Notes: a model not told the origin generated them from the letters alone. DNA of 62,747 nt from Gracilaria caudata (GCA_030374735.1 JASCIV010000048.1:1-62747), one strand, 5' to 3'; counted from the first letter of the stretch, positions 20,999 to 32,543 are shown. Program-made: numbers and translations.

Positions 20999-21478
20999 CT
21001 CTGGTCGACCCGCCTACTTCTCCTCGGCGGTCACCATCGGTCACGTTCGCAACCATTGACCCAAGTTTCAACCATTGTTCAACCTCCGAAACAGTGTTCT
21101 AACAAGGAAGCTGCAAATAGCCTGAAACAAGATCCAGAACCGCAAAAACTACTGAGCCAGAAAAGTCCTGTATTTTGGACTCGATGTGTGGCATTGGCCA
21201 AGCATGTCTAACAGTAGCGGCGTTGATGGGGCAAAGGTCGACCGTCGTTCGGAATCTAGCTTTTGAGTTCGGCTTCTCGACAATAAGAGGGGCTACGATC
21301 CATACATTGGGTGGATTGGGAAAGACACAATCTATGTCCAGAAGTTGGTCTACGAACCTGTTCAAAAAGGGCGGTTGATCCGGTGCATACCTTCGAGGTT
21401 TGACCTTGACAGGTACGCATTCAAAAGAGGTTTCTATCTTCATCGGTTCAACAGAGTCTGGTGGGGACTTGCCCAGCC

Positions 21479-22608
21479 TTATTCGAAAACCTGCTTGTAC
21501 GTTTCAAACAGAGAGGTAAGAGTCTCCGCGCCTTTAGATGATAGTCCTGCCATCTGTGCTGCCTGGACAGCTTCAGTCGTAGCAGTTTGGATCTCCTCTT
21601 CCGTGCTTTCTCCGAGATCGATGTATACATCTTCAGGGTTGGGCGGGTTATTGGGGTGGCTCACCGGGTGGTTCGCAGAACCCCCAGTGGCTGCAATTGT
21701 CGGCGGATCATCATCTTCAACTGGTGTGGCTTTCGTTAAGGTGAGGATGTTTATGTCGTCTCCATGTTTAGCCGCCGCTGCCTCTAACAGGTCCCAGTTG
21801 TTGAGGCCGAGAGCATTAAGCAGTTTGCGGCCCAGTACTACACCTTGCGTTTTCTCATTTGCCACGTACCATTCCACGTTCCGCAATTCGAACGACTTCG
21901 TCGGGGCTCCCTAGAAGATTACACCATTATTCACTACCCTTGTTAAGGGTTTACCAGAGATAAAAATGAAACGAGTAGATTAGTGGGTTAGCAAAAAACT
22001 CGCCAAATCGAAAATTTTCCAGTAATGCAGCGGCTGGCACTGTTTCTTAGCTACTGCCCCATTTGGTCAAGCTGCCTTATTTTGGACTGCGTTTCTGCAC
22101 CGTGAAAAGGCGATGGAGACTGTTGGACTTAATGTTGTGAACCTGCTTGGCTGATTATCTACGAATGGGGTGTCTTATTCAGATGTTACACGTGTAGGGG
22201 TGGTTTTCGGTAAGAACCTAGAACTATCGTCTAGGAACACGAGACGGGAACCATTTCGGATTTTGAGAGCACCACTCGCTATAAAAACGATATTACTTGT
22301 TACCGGAGGTGCCGTAGATACATACAACTGAAAATTTGCTTTATTATTTAGTTGGCGAAGGAGATTACCATTCGCTTCTTTATTTCCTTGAACAAGGACA
22401 TCGGTATGAAGTTCTCAAATGATCCTTGATCTTTTAGTAGGTTTTCCGTGTACATTTCATTACCAAATACAGCATCGAAGACAACCGAACTGCGTTCTTG
22501 TGTTAACAGATCATCTTGCTCAACAGCAAGACCAACTTGGTTGACAACTTTTCGTTTCTCGTTGGAATGCCCAGACTTCTTTCGGGACTTCCTAAGTTCT
22601 TTAAACAA
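21479..22608 (-). pseudogene. Retrotransposon 1 protease region
   Basis: VVFDAVFGNEMYTENLLKDQ followed by GSFENFIPMSLFKEIK corresponds to the retroviral-type aspartic protease active-site region, with D-Q-G where D-S/T-G is usual. The second half (21886-21479) begins VEWYVANEKTQGVVLGRKLL, the flap-to-C-terminal segment plus linker, and then acidic spacer sequence. The middle is degenerate. Confidence 0.55.
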
Positions 22609-23533
22609 TCATTTGCTTTCTTCCTCCGATGTCTCCTTACAGTCTCGGCGGTAGTGCCGCATACCCTTACAAGTCTTCTTATTCAGGCAAAAAGTTATGT
22701 CCGTTTTATGCTTCTTATTAGGTTTGTCAGCGTCTGCCTCTTCTTTACTCAACCTCTTCCGCAATCGAGTGTTTTGTGTGTGACGATGCGACGATTGGGA
22801 GGCAATCGGACGCACAGAACACAGATCCGAACTCAATATCGGCTTGTGCACAAGACCTTCATATTTTTCAGCTTTTTCTGCGAGACGACTTACGAAGACA
22901 CTAAAGTTCTTTTTGTGCAACCCTGATGCCGACTCGAGACGAATTATACCCTCCATATATGTTTGCTGGCCGGCGGGTTTTGATTCGTTTTCTTATACGC
23001 TTGATGGCGATCGCTGGGCATTTGTCAATTGCTTCTTGAAAAACTTTCGTTTCCTAAAGCTTCGCGATACGAAACCACAAGTTGCCAGTCTCTACTGGCT
23101 GGATCGGTTATTGACATATCCATCTTGACATCGCTTACTACGTTATTCCAATGTTCCTCTTTAATCTTCTTGAATCCCATGCGTGAGTGCTCTTCCAAAC
23201 ACTCCTCTAATATCTTTTCCGTCACATCTTTGGTGTCGGAAACGGGAAGGTAAGGGCCTTCACAGAGAGTGCGTAGTACAACTTTAGGCACGGAGAGCGT
23301 CAAAGAAACAGGTGTAATATTTAAGTTCTGTTTCTTATTCTTCTCCGAAATCTGCTCGCAATACTCTTCACGTTTCTTGAGGAAAGAAGCAATCGAGACC
23401 ACATCAATACGCTTCAGTTTGGAGCCTCGAGTCCCACAAGCGTATTCTGAGGCAAAACACCAAGATCATCAGCAGTATGATCTCCAACTTCTGCGGCTGT
23501 GCCAATTGTTTCTCCAACGTCGGAATCTGGCAT
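22609..23533 (-). pseudogene. Retrotransposon 1 gag (frameshifted)
   Basis: Starts at the ATG at 23533 (MPDSDVGETIG), breaks near 23410, and continues as SIASFLKKREEYCEQISEK, a typical gag opening helix, then SDVKMDMSITDPASRDW. The last part carries a variant zinc knuckle, CLNKKTCKGMRHYRRDC: the C-x4-H-x4-C spacing is normal but the first cysteine pair is C-x5-C. It would package RNA if intact. At least one frameshift prevents a single product. Confidence 0.65.
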
Positions 23534-23576
23534 ACTAAACGACTTAGATAAAGTGTACAAAGTAATTAATGTTGCA

Positions 23577-23937
23577 TCCAGTAACGTTCGTGCACGAGAA
23601 CCGAAGCAATGGCAAGTTACAGGGCAGTACCGACAGGGCTTGATGATCTTCCACAAGTCTGTGCTGCCTTTATTGTGCCCTTTGGTGTTTTTCTCAAACC
23701 CCGCGCACGGAGCTTCTGACGATCTCCGCTCCCCAGCCGTCCAAGCTCAAGGCCTCTCGCTAGGGCTGGTATGTTTTCAGTCGCTTTCCCTCGGCCATAG
23801 AAGCCGACGACGACTATCGATATGTAACCAATATCGTAATAATGTGGCTCGGACACGTCATCTGTTAACGTCGCAATCTAATTACCGTAATGGATCCCCT
23901 AGATTACACTGGCCTGCAGCTGGTCTCCACAACTACA
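23577..23937 (-). repeat. Dispersed LTR-like repeat, copy 2, 5' of gag
   Basis: Second copy of the 8335-8690 repeat. On the minus strand it ends about 45 bases before the gag ATG, carries AATAAA in CACAATAAAGGC, and so fits the 5' LTR of retrotransposon 1. Confidence 0.6.
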
Positions 23938-24351
23938 ACTTTTAAAGCTCTTCTGATATATCTAGTTCAACCTATGTTCAACCTAGAAAATGGTGTGCGG
24001 CAATTGTATAGATATGCTTGTTATTTAAATTATTTGTCTTCTTGGTAGCTTTGTGAAGTGCATCGTTCTTATCTGTGGCGGATCTTTTGACGCATCTAAA
24101 GTTCACCAGATATTCCTGATTATCGCACATAATTATATGCAGTTTTGTGTTTATTGGTCTTGCATTGGTCCTAACCACCGCTTTCCATGTTTCAAATGAA
24201 AGCTATTGAATGCTTATTATTTCCAGTTTGGTTTTGTTTCCTCAATTTGTACTTTTATTGATTCCTATGAGCGCACATTGCAATAGGTCAATTTGTTAGC
24301 ATGTTTGCAAAAGTGGCTCTTCCTCAAATACAACTGCGTCCAAAAATCCCA
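23938..24351. other. AT-rich stretch, nothing recognised
   Basis: No gene or repeat recognised between the retrotransposon and the next decayed gene. Confidence 0.3.
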
Positions 24352-27345
24352 TTACTTCACTCCACAGAAATGGCGTTTGCCGTCTGCAAAGTAAGCCACA
24401 TATTCCAGCTTATGTATGGGTCCCAAGATAGCAAAAAGGCGTAATACGTCTGATTCTGGTTGCTTTTGGAACATCGAGCATTTTTTGCTTCGCAATTTAA
24501 CTTTACTTTGCTCTCGGCACATATTTATAGGCTTTTTGAGTTTGAAAGCACTTGTGTGTGTCATCTATAAACTGGCAAAGTAGTCCGTGCTTAATCGCAT
24601 GAAATTTGTCAAAAACTGGTCGACTCGAATGACCTTTAGTGCAACGAAAAAGACCGAAAACACCATGAAGACGTTCAAAATCTTTCTTTGCAAGAAAATA
24701 GCCAGCAATGGAGCCTCTCCGGATCAACACGGCGAAGCCAAGGTGTATATCTGGAGCTGAATCTTACGACGAGCGTAGGAGAGTGTGCAAGTCACGTCTA
24801 CGACGGCCGGTACTCACGAATTTGCGCATAAACTACCTCCTACGGACTATGACAACCCGTAAAGCGGAGGGTGCGACGAGCCAGTGGTGCTACGAGAACC
24901 AGAGAAAATCCGCAAAACCTACCCAATAAATGTGAGAAGAACAACCAAACAAAGTGGGAATATTGCAACAATTAGAAGCCTCGAAAGCAACGAGGAACAG
25001 TCACGAGATATCGGTAAGCAACCCTATTCCGGGGCAAGAACACGATGTATACCGGAAGAAAAGCCGGTGATGAACTGTAAAATAAAACGTTGTCTCTAGG
25101 CGAGCCAAGGCGGGTGATAGTCTGTTTTTTTGGGTGCGCACACTTCGCGGGGAGGTTAACGACATGCTGAGGGGGAAAGGTATCAGAGCGAGAACACTAC
25201 TTAGTCGGAAACCCTTGGTTGGAGAGGTATACTTCAGTATCCGGGTCTTCCGCCTGACACTATATAGTACGTCTATCTCACTACAGTGTGGTAAAATACA
25301 CTAAATAATATTTCTAAATTCACCAGCAATGCTGTGCCTCCCACCAATACAACTATACCGTATCACACGAGTTCCATCGGAATGCTGTCACTGCCACGGC
25401 GCATGTCAAACACGCGGCCGGTGGGACGAAGATGATGCAGCCGACGCAATGGTTACTAGCGGTAATACTCATATCTTCCTCACCAGAGTGCACCTCCAAC
25501 CCGAAACGACTTAGTCGGTAAAAACACCTCTGAGAGGGGTTGCACTTCATAACCTGTATGGATGGGTTCCAGTCCAGCAATGGAGCCTACCGCTGACAAG
25601 AGAGCGTGAGCACTGGTATTCTTCCAGTACTCTTCTGCTGCTCTCAGAGATCAGAAACCTGTGTCAACAATCTCGAGTTCGGAAGACAATAACTGGGCTT
25701 CTAGTGTTCTGACAAAATTCCTGGTAGGGCCTGCATCGCCAAGTGATTTGTTTTCTTCCTCTAATATTCCATCTGGTTGTGCATCGTGTTTTGAAGGGTA
25801 AGTACCCTTCTCCTGCATGTCTTTTTGCGCATAACAATGTCTATCGATCTCAGAGTCTGTTCCGGTCCCGCACATAGATTCTGTTCTTTCATTCGGAAAC
25901 TTTTTTTGTTTTTTCCTTGCGACGGCGAAACAGTTTCAAGAAAGGAGTTCAGTCGGCACTGGATCCCGCACTGTTTAACGAGAGTTTGGTGCATTCTTGT
26001 TTTTGGTCTTCAACGTGCATCAGAAATCTTAGCAAAACCATTACGCCATTTACTGGCGTCCAAATCTGGGAAGACTCGGCAAAGTCTTTCAAGAACAGAA
26101 ACATATATATATCTTTGATGAAGCAACGCCTTCTCCTGACGAATTTGGGCGTCACTAACTCTCACATCTCTTATCTCCATCCATGGAGCGATCCCCACGT
26201 CGTATCACTTCTCTGATTGTCCCTTGATGTTGCAGAAACTTACTCGTACACTGCAACTTCTTTGCAATTCTGAACTCGTCAATATGTGACTATGGCAGTA
26301 TTTCACGATGCACAAAAATGCAAGACTTTGGCATTGATTTAGATCCTCGGCCTCGACATACTTTTGGAAGGTTTTCGTGTTCCAAGGTGCAGTGTATGTT
26401 CTATACTCATTCACAGGGGTTGCTGAGAAAAGGAATATACTGTTCACATCACCTTAGCTTTCCAACATAGAACGCAAGAGATCCCTTACTGGGATAAATA
26501 CCCCGGTCTTGTTCTTCCCAAGTCGCGTATTGATCACCTCCTTCTTCCATCCTTGCTCCTTAATCTTCCACTTTCTCGCACTGCTCAAGTACTTCAAAAA
26601 CTTTGTTGAGAACGGGAACTGGTTCATGGGAAACCGGGAATCTGCCGAACAACCATGCTCTGCGTTAATAAGTTAGCATAGAACGCATTTGTCTCATTGG
26701 AAGTCATGCCAAATTGCATGCAGTACGAGACTACTCTTGGAGAGGTTGGATGTAGTATTCTTAACGGTGGGCTGAGTTGGGTTAAGTCCTCATGGAGCTC
26801 TTCATATTTGTCTCCAAAGTCTTCATGGAAGCGGTACACCAGCCAACCCATGTTTTTTTCTGCTTCACAGTTTTATTCCCGTCGATATTGGATCTCTCGC
26901 GAAGCTCAGGATCGCAAAACTCAAATTCATTTCCATGTTCCGAATCAGTTTTTATATTATTTGCGATCGGAAAACCAGAACTTTTGCCTTCCTCCGTGGC
27001 GGGGCGATGTTCTGCTTACTACGTCGCTGTATCTTCTGCAACGGCGTTCTGTGTTATATACGATGACATAAGTCTTTCACTCGGAGTGTCAATACGTTTA
27101 TTTTGGTTAAATGCTTTGATTCGCTTGTGCGCTTTTGATATGTGCCCCCGCAACCGATGCCCTTTACGAAAAGTCTTGAAACAGACGTGGCCGTTATAGG
27201 TTACAATTGCAGTTATTTGAGGAAATGGAATGTAGATGATTGCAACTAGTTCTTGTCGTACTCTCGCTTTCGACTTCTTCAAAATGAACTGGTACGACGC
27301 GACTTCCAAAGCAGTTTCACTTTGAGGACAACAGATGTCCCACAT
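24352..27345 (-). pseudogene. Decayed minus-strand gene of unknown family, interrupted by a repeat element
   Basis: Several protein-like segments lie in order on the minus strand: 27345-27019 (VCFKTFRKGHRLRGHISKAH), 26851-26624 (FHEDFGDKYEELHEDL), 26447-26205, 26198-25651 and 24730-24352 (YFLAKKDFERLHGVFGLF). They are separated by stops and frame changes that may be introns or mutations. An insertion at 24717-25573 cuts one segment; deleting it with one flanking repeat joins LLSAVG to SIAGYFLAKKDF in frame, which supports that this was coding. No domain was recognised. It could be a transposon gene, given the surroundings. Confidence 0.35.
24702..25588 (-). mobile_element. Second copy of the 909-base family (24717-25573) between 15-base direct repeats
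   Basis: In reverse orientation to copy 1. CCAGCAATGGAGCCT occurs at 24702-24716 and 25574-25588. Relative to copy 1 it has about 22 extra bases before ATGAAGTGCAACC and lacks roughly the last 75 bases, ending at the shared GGAGAGG block. Similarity to copy 1 is obvious through the rest, including the TTAACCTCCCCGCG and CGACTTAGTCG blocks. Confidence 0.7.
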
Positions 27346-27739
27346 ATGATTTTCGGGTAGGCTGGAGGATCTTTTCCGTTTCGGAGCGAGTTTTTTGCTG
27401 CGCTATCTACCTTTGGTCAAAAGTAATCAGCCAAAAGTTCTCTTGGATTTGACACCTCTCACACTTCTAGATTTTTCCTTCTGGTTTCGTCCCCTCCACG
27501 TTGCATGTGAGTCGTTCATATTTCTTCTCACATGGCCTCAAACTCCCACTCCGCGGTTCACTTTGGTGAGGAAGAAGTACATGCTACAAATGTAAAGGGG
27601 ATTGGAAGCGCCTCAACACACTAGTGAGGCAAAGAAAAATCAATGAGAACGAAGTTCCGGACAAAGACGGTCCAGTCCTGCACCAAAAAAGGAACGCACA
27701 TCCCAAGCTAAAAAGAAAGTGTCAAAAATCCTGTTGGAT

Positions 27740-29383
27740 GTGCTCCCGACTCTATCGGTTGTCATCAGTGCAGTGAGATCAAGCAAGAGATCCAGAAGCT
27801 ACGCAGAGATATAAGTTCCTCTCCAACAGAGACACTGAAACGATGGGATGCAAAGCGAGCTTCTGAAGAGCTGCGGTTGCAAGAAAAGTGTTATACGGAC
27901 GAGTGAGAAAGTTCAAAAGAATTTGATGTGGCAAGAGAAACTACTCACCCAAGCTAAGCAAATTAAAGGAGGCATCCTTTCTGGGAGACGTGAGAGAGAA
28001 ACCGTTGACGAAGTCACCGCAACTCGTAAGGTATGGCCAAATCTAACTTACGTATTTCCTTAAAAATTGTTTCTAACACACGTTTCTGCCAATGTAGAAG
28101 GCTGGAGAGGCGAAAGTACTTGCGCATAATCTCACTTTCATGAATTTATGGAGTGATCCTGTCTGGGCCGAGTACTTTGACGCAATTAGCACGGAAATAT
28201 GTGACGCTTTATGTATACAATGAGTTCCTAAACATTTCGAAAGTCCCCGGTAAATTTGGAGCATCCTCAGAGAGCACTTCAGAAAATTTGCAGCTGGTCT
28301 TCGAAGCAGCCGCATACGTTATGAACTGTGAGGTTTCCGATGAGTCTGTGATGTCGTTTCTTTCTCCTTTTCTTTACGGTTCGAAAAAGCAAGAAGGATG
28401 TAGAGCAAAGAGTCAGATGCAACATTTCTAAAGGCATGAATCGTGTCCAAGACAGCATTCGCGACAAACTGATAAATGCAGAAGCTCAATCTTCTATTTT
28501 GAACTACGCCATTGACATTAACGCGTATTTTGTCGTAAATTAAAGCGTTTTTGAGAACAGGGAAGGAGAAGGATCCCTATGTGAAAGATATCTTCTCCTT
28601 GAGGTCGTTAAACGAATAAAAGAAGACTGCGGCTCTGGAACTGCTGCGAGGCAGTCAGATCCTTGATCGTCGCACACTAGATGATGCTGGGGGTTAGTTC
28701 GCGTTTTTGTGGACAGGCTGCAGCGTATAGCAATGCTATCGCGGCGAAAGCAAATTTTGAGGCAATGTGCCGAAGTGCTCTGAAGCTGGAACAACTACCA
28801 GACTTGTTCCTCGATGAATCTGCTGACCCGATAGCAAGCATTTTTAAGTTTTGGTTCGTAATTGTTAAGGTATGTTACGTAATACTTCAGACCGAAACTA
28901 ACAAAACTGCCACTAACTGTTTGGTGTAGATACTGAAGGTGTTAAAAGTTCATGCCCTTATTAAGTAGGGGCTACCGTACTTTGCATCAACCATTTTGGG
29001 CAAAACATTTCGTTCAGTTGCACAAGTTTTTGGACAAGGGTCTCAAGTAAAAAGGAAAGCTGAACAGTACTGGCATGTCATATGTCTCCTGGAGTCGCTT
29101 CAAAGTGAAGCAGATGTTGACAAACGAGGATATACAAGACCTTACCAACCATTACATACACATTGATGATCGCTTTGATTCCAAATGCAAAGATGGAATT
29201 CCGTTTACGAAGGAAGAGATATGGGAAATTATAGCAAATGGATCGGTGTCTTCACCACACGATTGGGCTTTATATGGCAGAGATGCTGAGGCGAAAACTG
29301 AAGTGTTCCTTGACATTGTTCTAAAGTGGAGGTCGGATCGAGCAGTAGAGATGACTAGAAGCAGTGTTGTCAATCTTTGGTAA
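27740..29383 (+). pseudogene. Remnant of a spliced plus-strand gene, unknown function
   Basis: Coding-like segments follow one another: 27740-27906 (CHQCSEIKQEIQKLRRD), 27848-28030, then 28098-28221 (LTFMNLWSDPVWAEYFDAIS), 28200-28380 (ENLQLVFEAAAYVMNCEVSD), 28385-28665 (KGMNRVQDSIRDKLINAEA) and 28680-29383 (GIPFTKEEIWEIIANGS). An intron with donor AAG/GTATGG and acceptor AATGTAG (28031-28097) joins two segments in phase 0. Elsewhere stops or frame changes intervene. The protein is charged and helical. No domain was recognised. Confidence 0.35.
28031..28097 (+). other. Probable 67-base intron
   Basis: GTATGG donor and TAG acceptor. Removal joins TATRK to KAGEAKVLAHN in phase 0 and avoids stops in the retained frame. 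Confidence 0.5.
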
Positions 29384-30453
29384 CAGCTGCCTGAATATAA
29401 ATTGGCTTGGAAATGAGAAATCTCGTGCGCTGGTTTTAGTGTGTTGAATTTGGTTACTCCCTTTAGCGCCTTGTGGTCTACTTGTTGCAGGTTGAGGAGT
29501 ATCTTCTTGTTTCTAATGGCATTGTGGACCAGATAAGCTTCAAATTAGCTAAACCGCTGATGATATCTGGGTGATTGATGTTTTTCAGGACGGGAAATGC
29601 CAAAGTGTAAGTAGAGTTGTGAAGGCTTTTTATCATTCTAGTGTCTTTGTTACTTCGAGGAATGCTTTTTGTTAAACGATGATGTTATCCTTTGGAGGAG
29701 TTGTCGTAAACATAAGTCTGTTCCGTCGGAACACATGAGGGCAAAGCAGAGCAAACCGTATCCGGATTAAATTGGGGATTGCTCCGGCGGAAATCCTGGA
29801 TTTGAATTTCTGCAGTAACAGCAATCGGCCCAACGGAACAATATTTCGGAATAAAATAGCTAGTTCCTGACACAACCGCGGGTCCACTCCGCATATCGAC
29901 CTTCGAAGCGAAGATTTTGCCAATCGGAGCGATAAATGAGTTGCTGATAATCTTAAGGACTCATCAGAACTTCTGGCTTCTACCTTCGTACGTGCTTTGT
30001 TTTTGTGCTTGGCTTGATATAATCTGGTACTGGGCACCTCCTGAAAACACAAATCGCATTTTGAGCATACGTGTTTGTACACGTGGGTGCACAATAGTAT
30101 GGTATTGTGTGCACGCCAAAGATAAGATTTGTCCGAGCCGCTAGCACGGACGAGGTTGAATGCGGGGTGCACAAATTTTAGCGTTCGACAAAGATAATGA
30201 ATCCGACTTGTTGGTCATAAAGTCACAGTTATTTGTGCGTCTTGCACAATTTGCGAGCCATCGCGCACTGTATCTGGCTTGTCACGATCGGTCACGTCTT
30301 AGTTCCTGTACCATTTTTTGTTTTCAAAAAGTGCCCATTATTAGCCACTATGACCGCAATCGAAGGGGCCTTTTTGCATGTCGGCTGCAAAGCTCTTTTT
30401 CCTGGCAGCGTCACATTGCCAAAAAACGCTGACGCTAGCAGCTATTGAATGGT
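29384..30453. other. Stretch without a recognised gene
   Basis: A 166-codon frame exists on the minus strand (29672-30172), but its sequence resembles no family and looks like a chance frame. Imperfect inverted repeats occur around 30085-30116 and 30131-30151. Confidence 0.3.
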
Positions 30454-31044
30454 TTATGGAGTGCCCGCTTTGTACCCACAGACGTGCGCAAAGAAAAGCC
30501 GCGTGATAGAAGTCCAGTAGAAAACAGATACCGCATGTGAGACAATAAAATAGTAACGGAAAGAAAATGAGTAATTTATTGATATGACTGCCGAGATCAC
30601 TAGATTATTCATCTTGCGCTCGCAACCGCGCGCAATTTGGACACAGAGAAGTGCATATTCGATGCCGTCGCGCATGCCGCGCACGTAGGTCGTCGCCGCA
30701 TATACGAGTGCGTCGCGTGCGGATAGGTCCGCATAACGCTCACCATGCGCTAGACGCACCAACCATATGCGCACCATCATCCATAGCTTTCAAAGGGATA
30801 GCTGTGCGGCGTGGCCATCGGCCCCGGCAGTGCCGAGACCGGAAGGGGTAGAATCAATAGGAATGGCCGGGTCAGGACCAACAGGGCCGAGAAGATCGAC
30901 AAGGGACTCCAGGGTCCCACTGGTGCCAACCAACCCGTTATCGAGGACATCCTCGGACTCGAGGTTTACAAGGGGCGCACAACTGCGGGACGCAGCGCTG
31001 GTCGTGTCATCGTCAGTAAGGACGCGGATGAAGTCGTCTGCCAT
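30454..31044 (-). pseudogene. Acidic short ORF with one in-frame TGA, unknown
   Basis: From the ATG at 31044 (context ATCATGGCAG), MADDFIRVLTDDDTTSA runs 84 codons, rich in Asp, Ser, Gly and Pro, to a TGA at 30790-30792. The same frame then continues for over 100 codons (YADLSARDALVYAATTYVRG). It sits in a GC-richer patch directly beside MITE copy 2. It could be the start of a retrotransposon gag or a host gene fragment; no domain supports either. Confidence 0.35.
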
Positions 31045-31211
31045 GATGTTGGACGGGTTGGGAGCGGTGGAAGGAAGTGATAAGCGCAAAACAATGCGTC
31101 TATATGTACAACACCACGGGCCCGACACGTGACCCAGATTGCACCGGCAAAAACTTTCACGTGTACGAAACAAACTTGATGACGCAGTGCAAAATTAATA
31201 TTGCCCACGCC

Positions 31212-31592
31212 CATGTAAACATTTGCGCGGTGTAAGTACGCGCTATGTCTGATATGTAGGTTCAATTGTCTCATGTATGTCTGGTTTGGCACATTATTGT
31301 ATCTATGTCGTTTACATGTCGCGTTTACATCGCATGCATTCCTAATGCGTGACTGATGTTGGTCGATGTAACGGCAGAAAAGAAAAAAATTTTGAGACTG
31401 GCACTCTGTCTGTCATGTGCATGTCAGGTGTCCAGAACGTGCATACATCCCGCATATATAGAATATTCACATTAACTAGATAGAACATAGATATGGCATG
31501 TATCGGAATCATGCCAAGATGAGTCACATAACAGGAAAGTGAACCCCAAGCTCAGACGTAGACCACACATACACTCCGCAAATATTCCCCTG
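31212..31592. mobile_element. 381-base MITE-like element, copy 2
   Basis: Same orientation and nearly colinear with 15332-15713, including the central block from GGCACATTATYGTATC to CGATGTAACGGCAG. The left end is AACATTTGCGCGGTGTA at 31218; the right end is CAAATATTCCCCTG at 31592. No clear target duplication. Confidence 0.7.
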
Positions 31593-32543
31593 GGAAGGGG
31601 GACATATTTATTTGGATGACGTACGGTGAAACTATTCCTGATGACGCCACACAAATCAGCCAGGGTAATGATCACAGAACTAATGTTAGAAAGAAAGTAC
31701 GACATAGACCAAAAGTAGCACCAAGAAGCAGACTGCAAAGAATATTCAGTATAAGAAGGTCGGAGTGGTGACCTCCGACTCAACGCCGGCCACATTACTT
31801 CCCCTCGACGACCTCCCCCTACTTGAACTATAGCAAACTCTTTCCTGCTTCCCCTTGTCGTCTCCTTTCTCTCTCTTCCCCCGACAATTATTTTATGTCC
31901 TCCCTTGGCGGCTTGGTCTCCTGCCCCTAGCCAACCAGAATCGTCCTTCTTGGGCTCGTCTTTTGTAGTTCTTTCTGCGTCCGCACTGCCCTCTGGGCTT
32001 GTGTTGTGCAGATCGCAATCTCTGTTGTTGTTGTTGTTGTTTGTCGTTGGTTTGTTTGGCTTTCGTTTTGATTGTGTTTTGATCTCGTTATTGTCGCCGT
32101 TGTTCCTCTATCACCTATCGTGTCTGGTCTCCCGTGCTAGTCGGTTACTATCGTTATCGTCTATCATCTTTTTCTTCTAGCCGTCTGGCCCGGCTGCCGT
32201 CAATTCTATTGGTATCGTCTAAAATTAATAGTGGGCTCATTCTGTCGTGCTGTCGGCCTGCTCGTATCGCTCGTGCTGTTGGTCTTTTTTGTTGATTGGT
32301 CCTTCCTCGTTTTGGTTCTTTTTGCGATTCCGTCTCTCACATAGTGTGGCCTTTGCACCTTTCGTTGCTAGACAGGCGTGTTTCACAAGGCGTAAGCTTG
32401 TCATCTACCTACGGCCGTGAGGCAATCTTTCAAAGTTAAGCTTTCTACTACTGCTCTTTTGGCATTTTGTGTGACTATTAACTTTGTCTGTCTCACATAA
32501 AGTGCCAAGGTCTATCGTTTCGTAGAGTGAATATTTTTCTGTG
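31593..32543. other. Pyrimidine-rich stretch upstream of the zinc-finger gene
   Basis: No gene recognised. C/T-rich sequence from 31800 to 32300 with a (TTG)n tract near 32022-32045 may be the promoter or leader of the zinc-finger gene. Confidence 0.35.

Larger units (their letters stand above)
20558..21104 (+). mobile_element. 547-base solo LTR (Ty1/copia-like ends) inside the RT gene
   Basis: Begins TGTTAG and ends CTAACA, the inverted ends usual for copia LTRs. A TATATAAA box lies at 20991-20998 on the plus strand, giving orientation opposite to the disrupted RT gene. No internal coding region or second LTR is present, so it is a solo LTR. Flanking pentamers are GAGAA and AGGAA, not identical, so either the duplication has eroded or it was lost on recombination. 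Confidence 0.75.
20227..21443 (-). pseudogene. Retrotransposon 1 reverse transcriptase, split by a solo LTR
   Basis: Fingers and palm: KARFRTTVDLCPINAAT, FAVLDLVSGYLQLP (first catalytic Asp) up to about 21110. The domain resumes after the LTR at 20557 as NGIYFSKRVSMGLTNAVIYF and LWVDDFILHAQ, where VDD at about 20398-20390 is the catalytic pair. Removing the LTR leaves the two halves in the same frame with one stop codon between them. Connection/thumb sequence follows to about 20000 with frameshifts. Confidence 0.75.
16990..23937 (-). mobile_element. Ty3/gypsy LTR retrotransposon 1, decayed, with two nested insertions
   Basis: Read on the minus strand the order is LTR-like repeat (23937-23577), gag, aspartic protease, reverse transcriptase, RNase H, integrase. 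This pol order is that of the Metaviridae. Each gene has frameshifts or stops. A 547-base solo LTR sits in RT and a 909-base element in integrase. The motif VEWYVANEKTQGVVLGRKLL after the protease resembles oomycete and algal gypsy elements. No matching 3' LTR was found at the low-coordinate end. Confidence 0.8.

Noticed and set aside
30085..30151. Inverted repeats around 30.1 kb as a structured RNA
   Set aside because: Stems are short and bulged, with no supporting context.
29672..30172. 166-codon open frame on the minus strand
   Set aside because: No start context, domain or repeat supports it, and composition looks random; length alone is not convincing.
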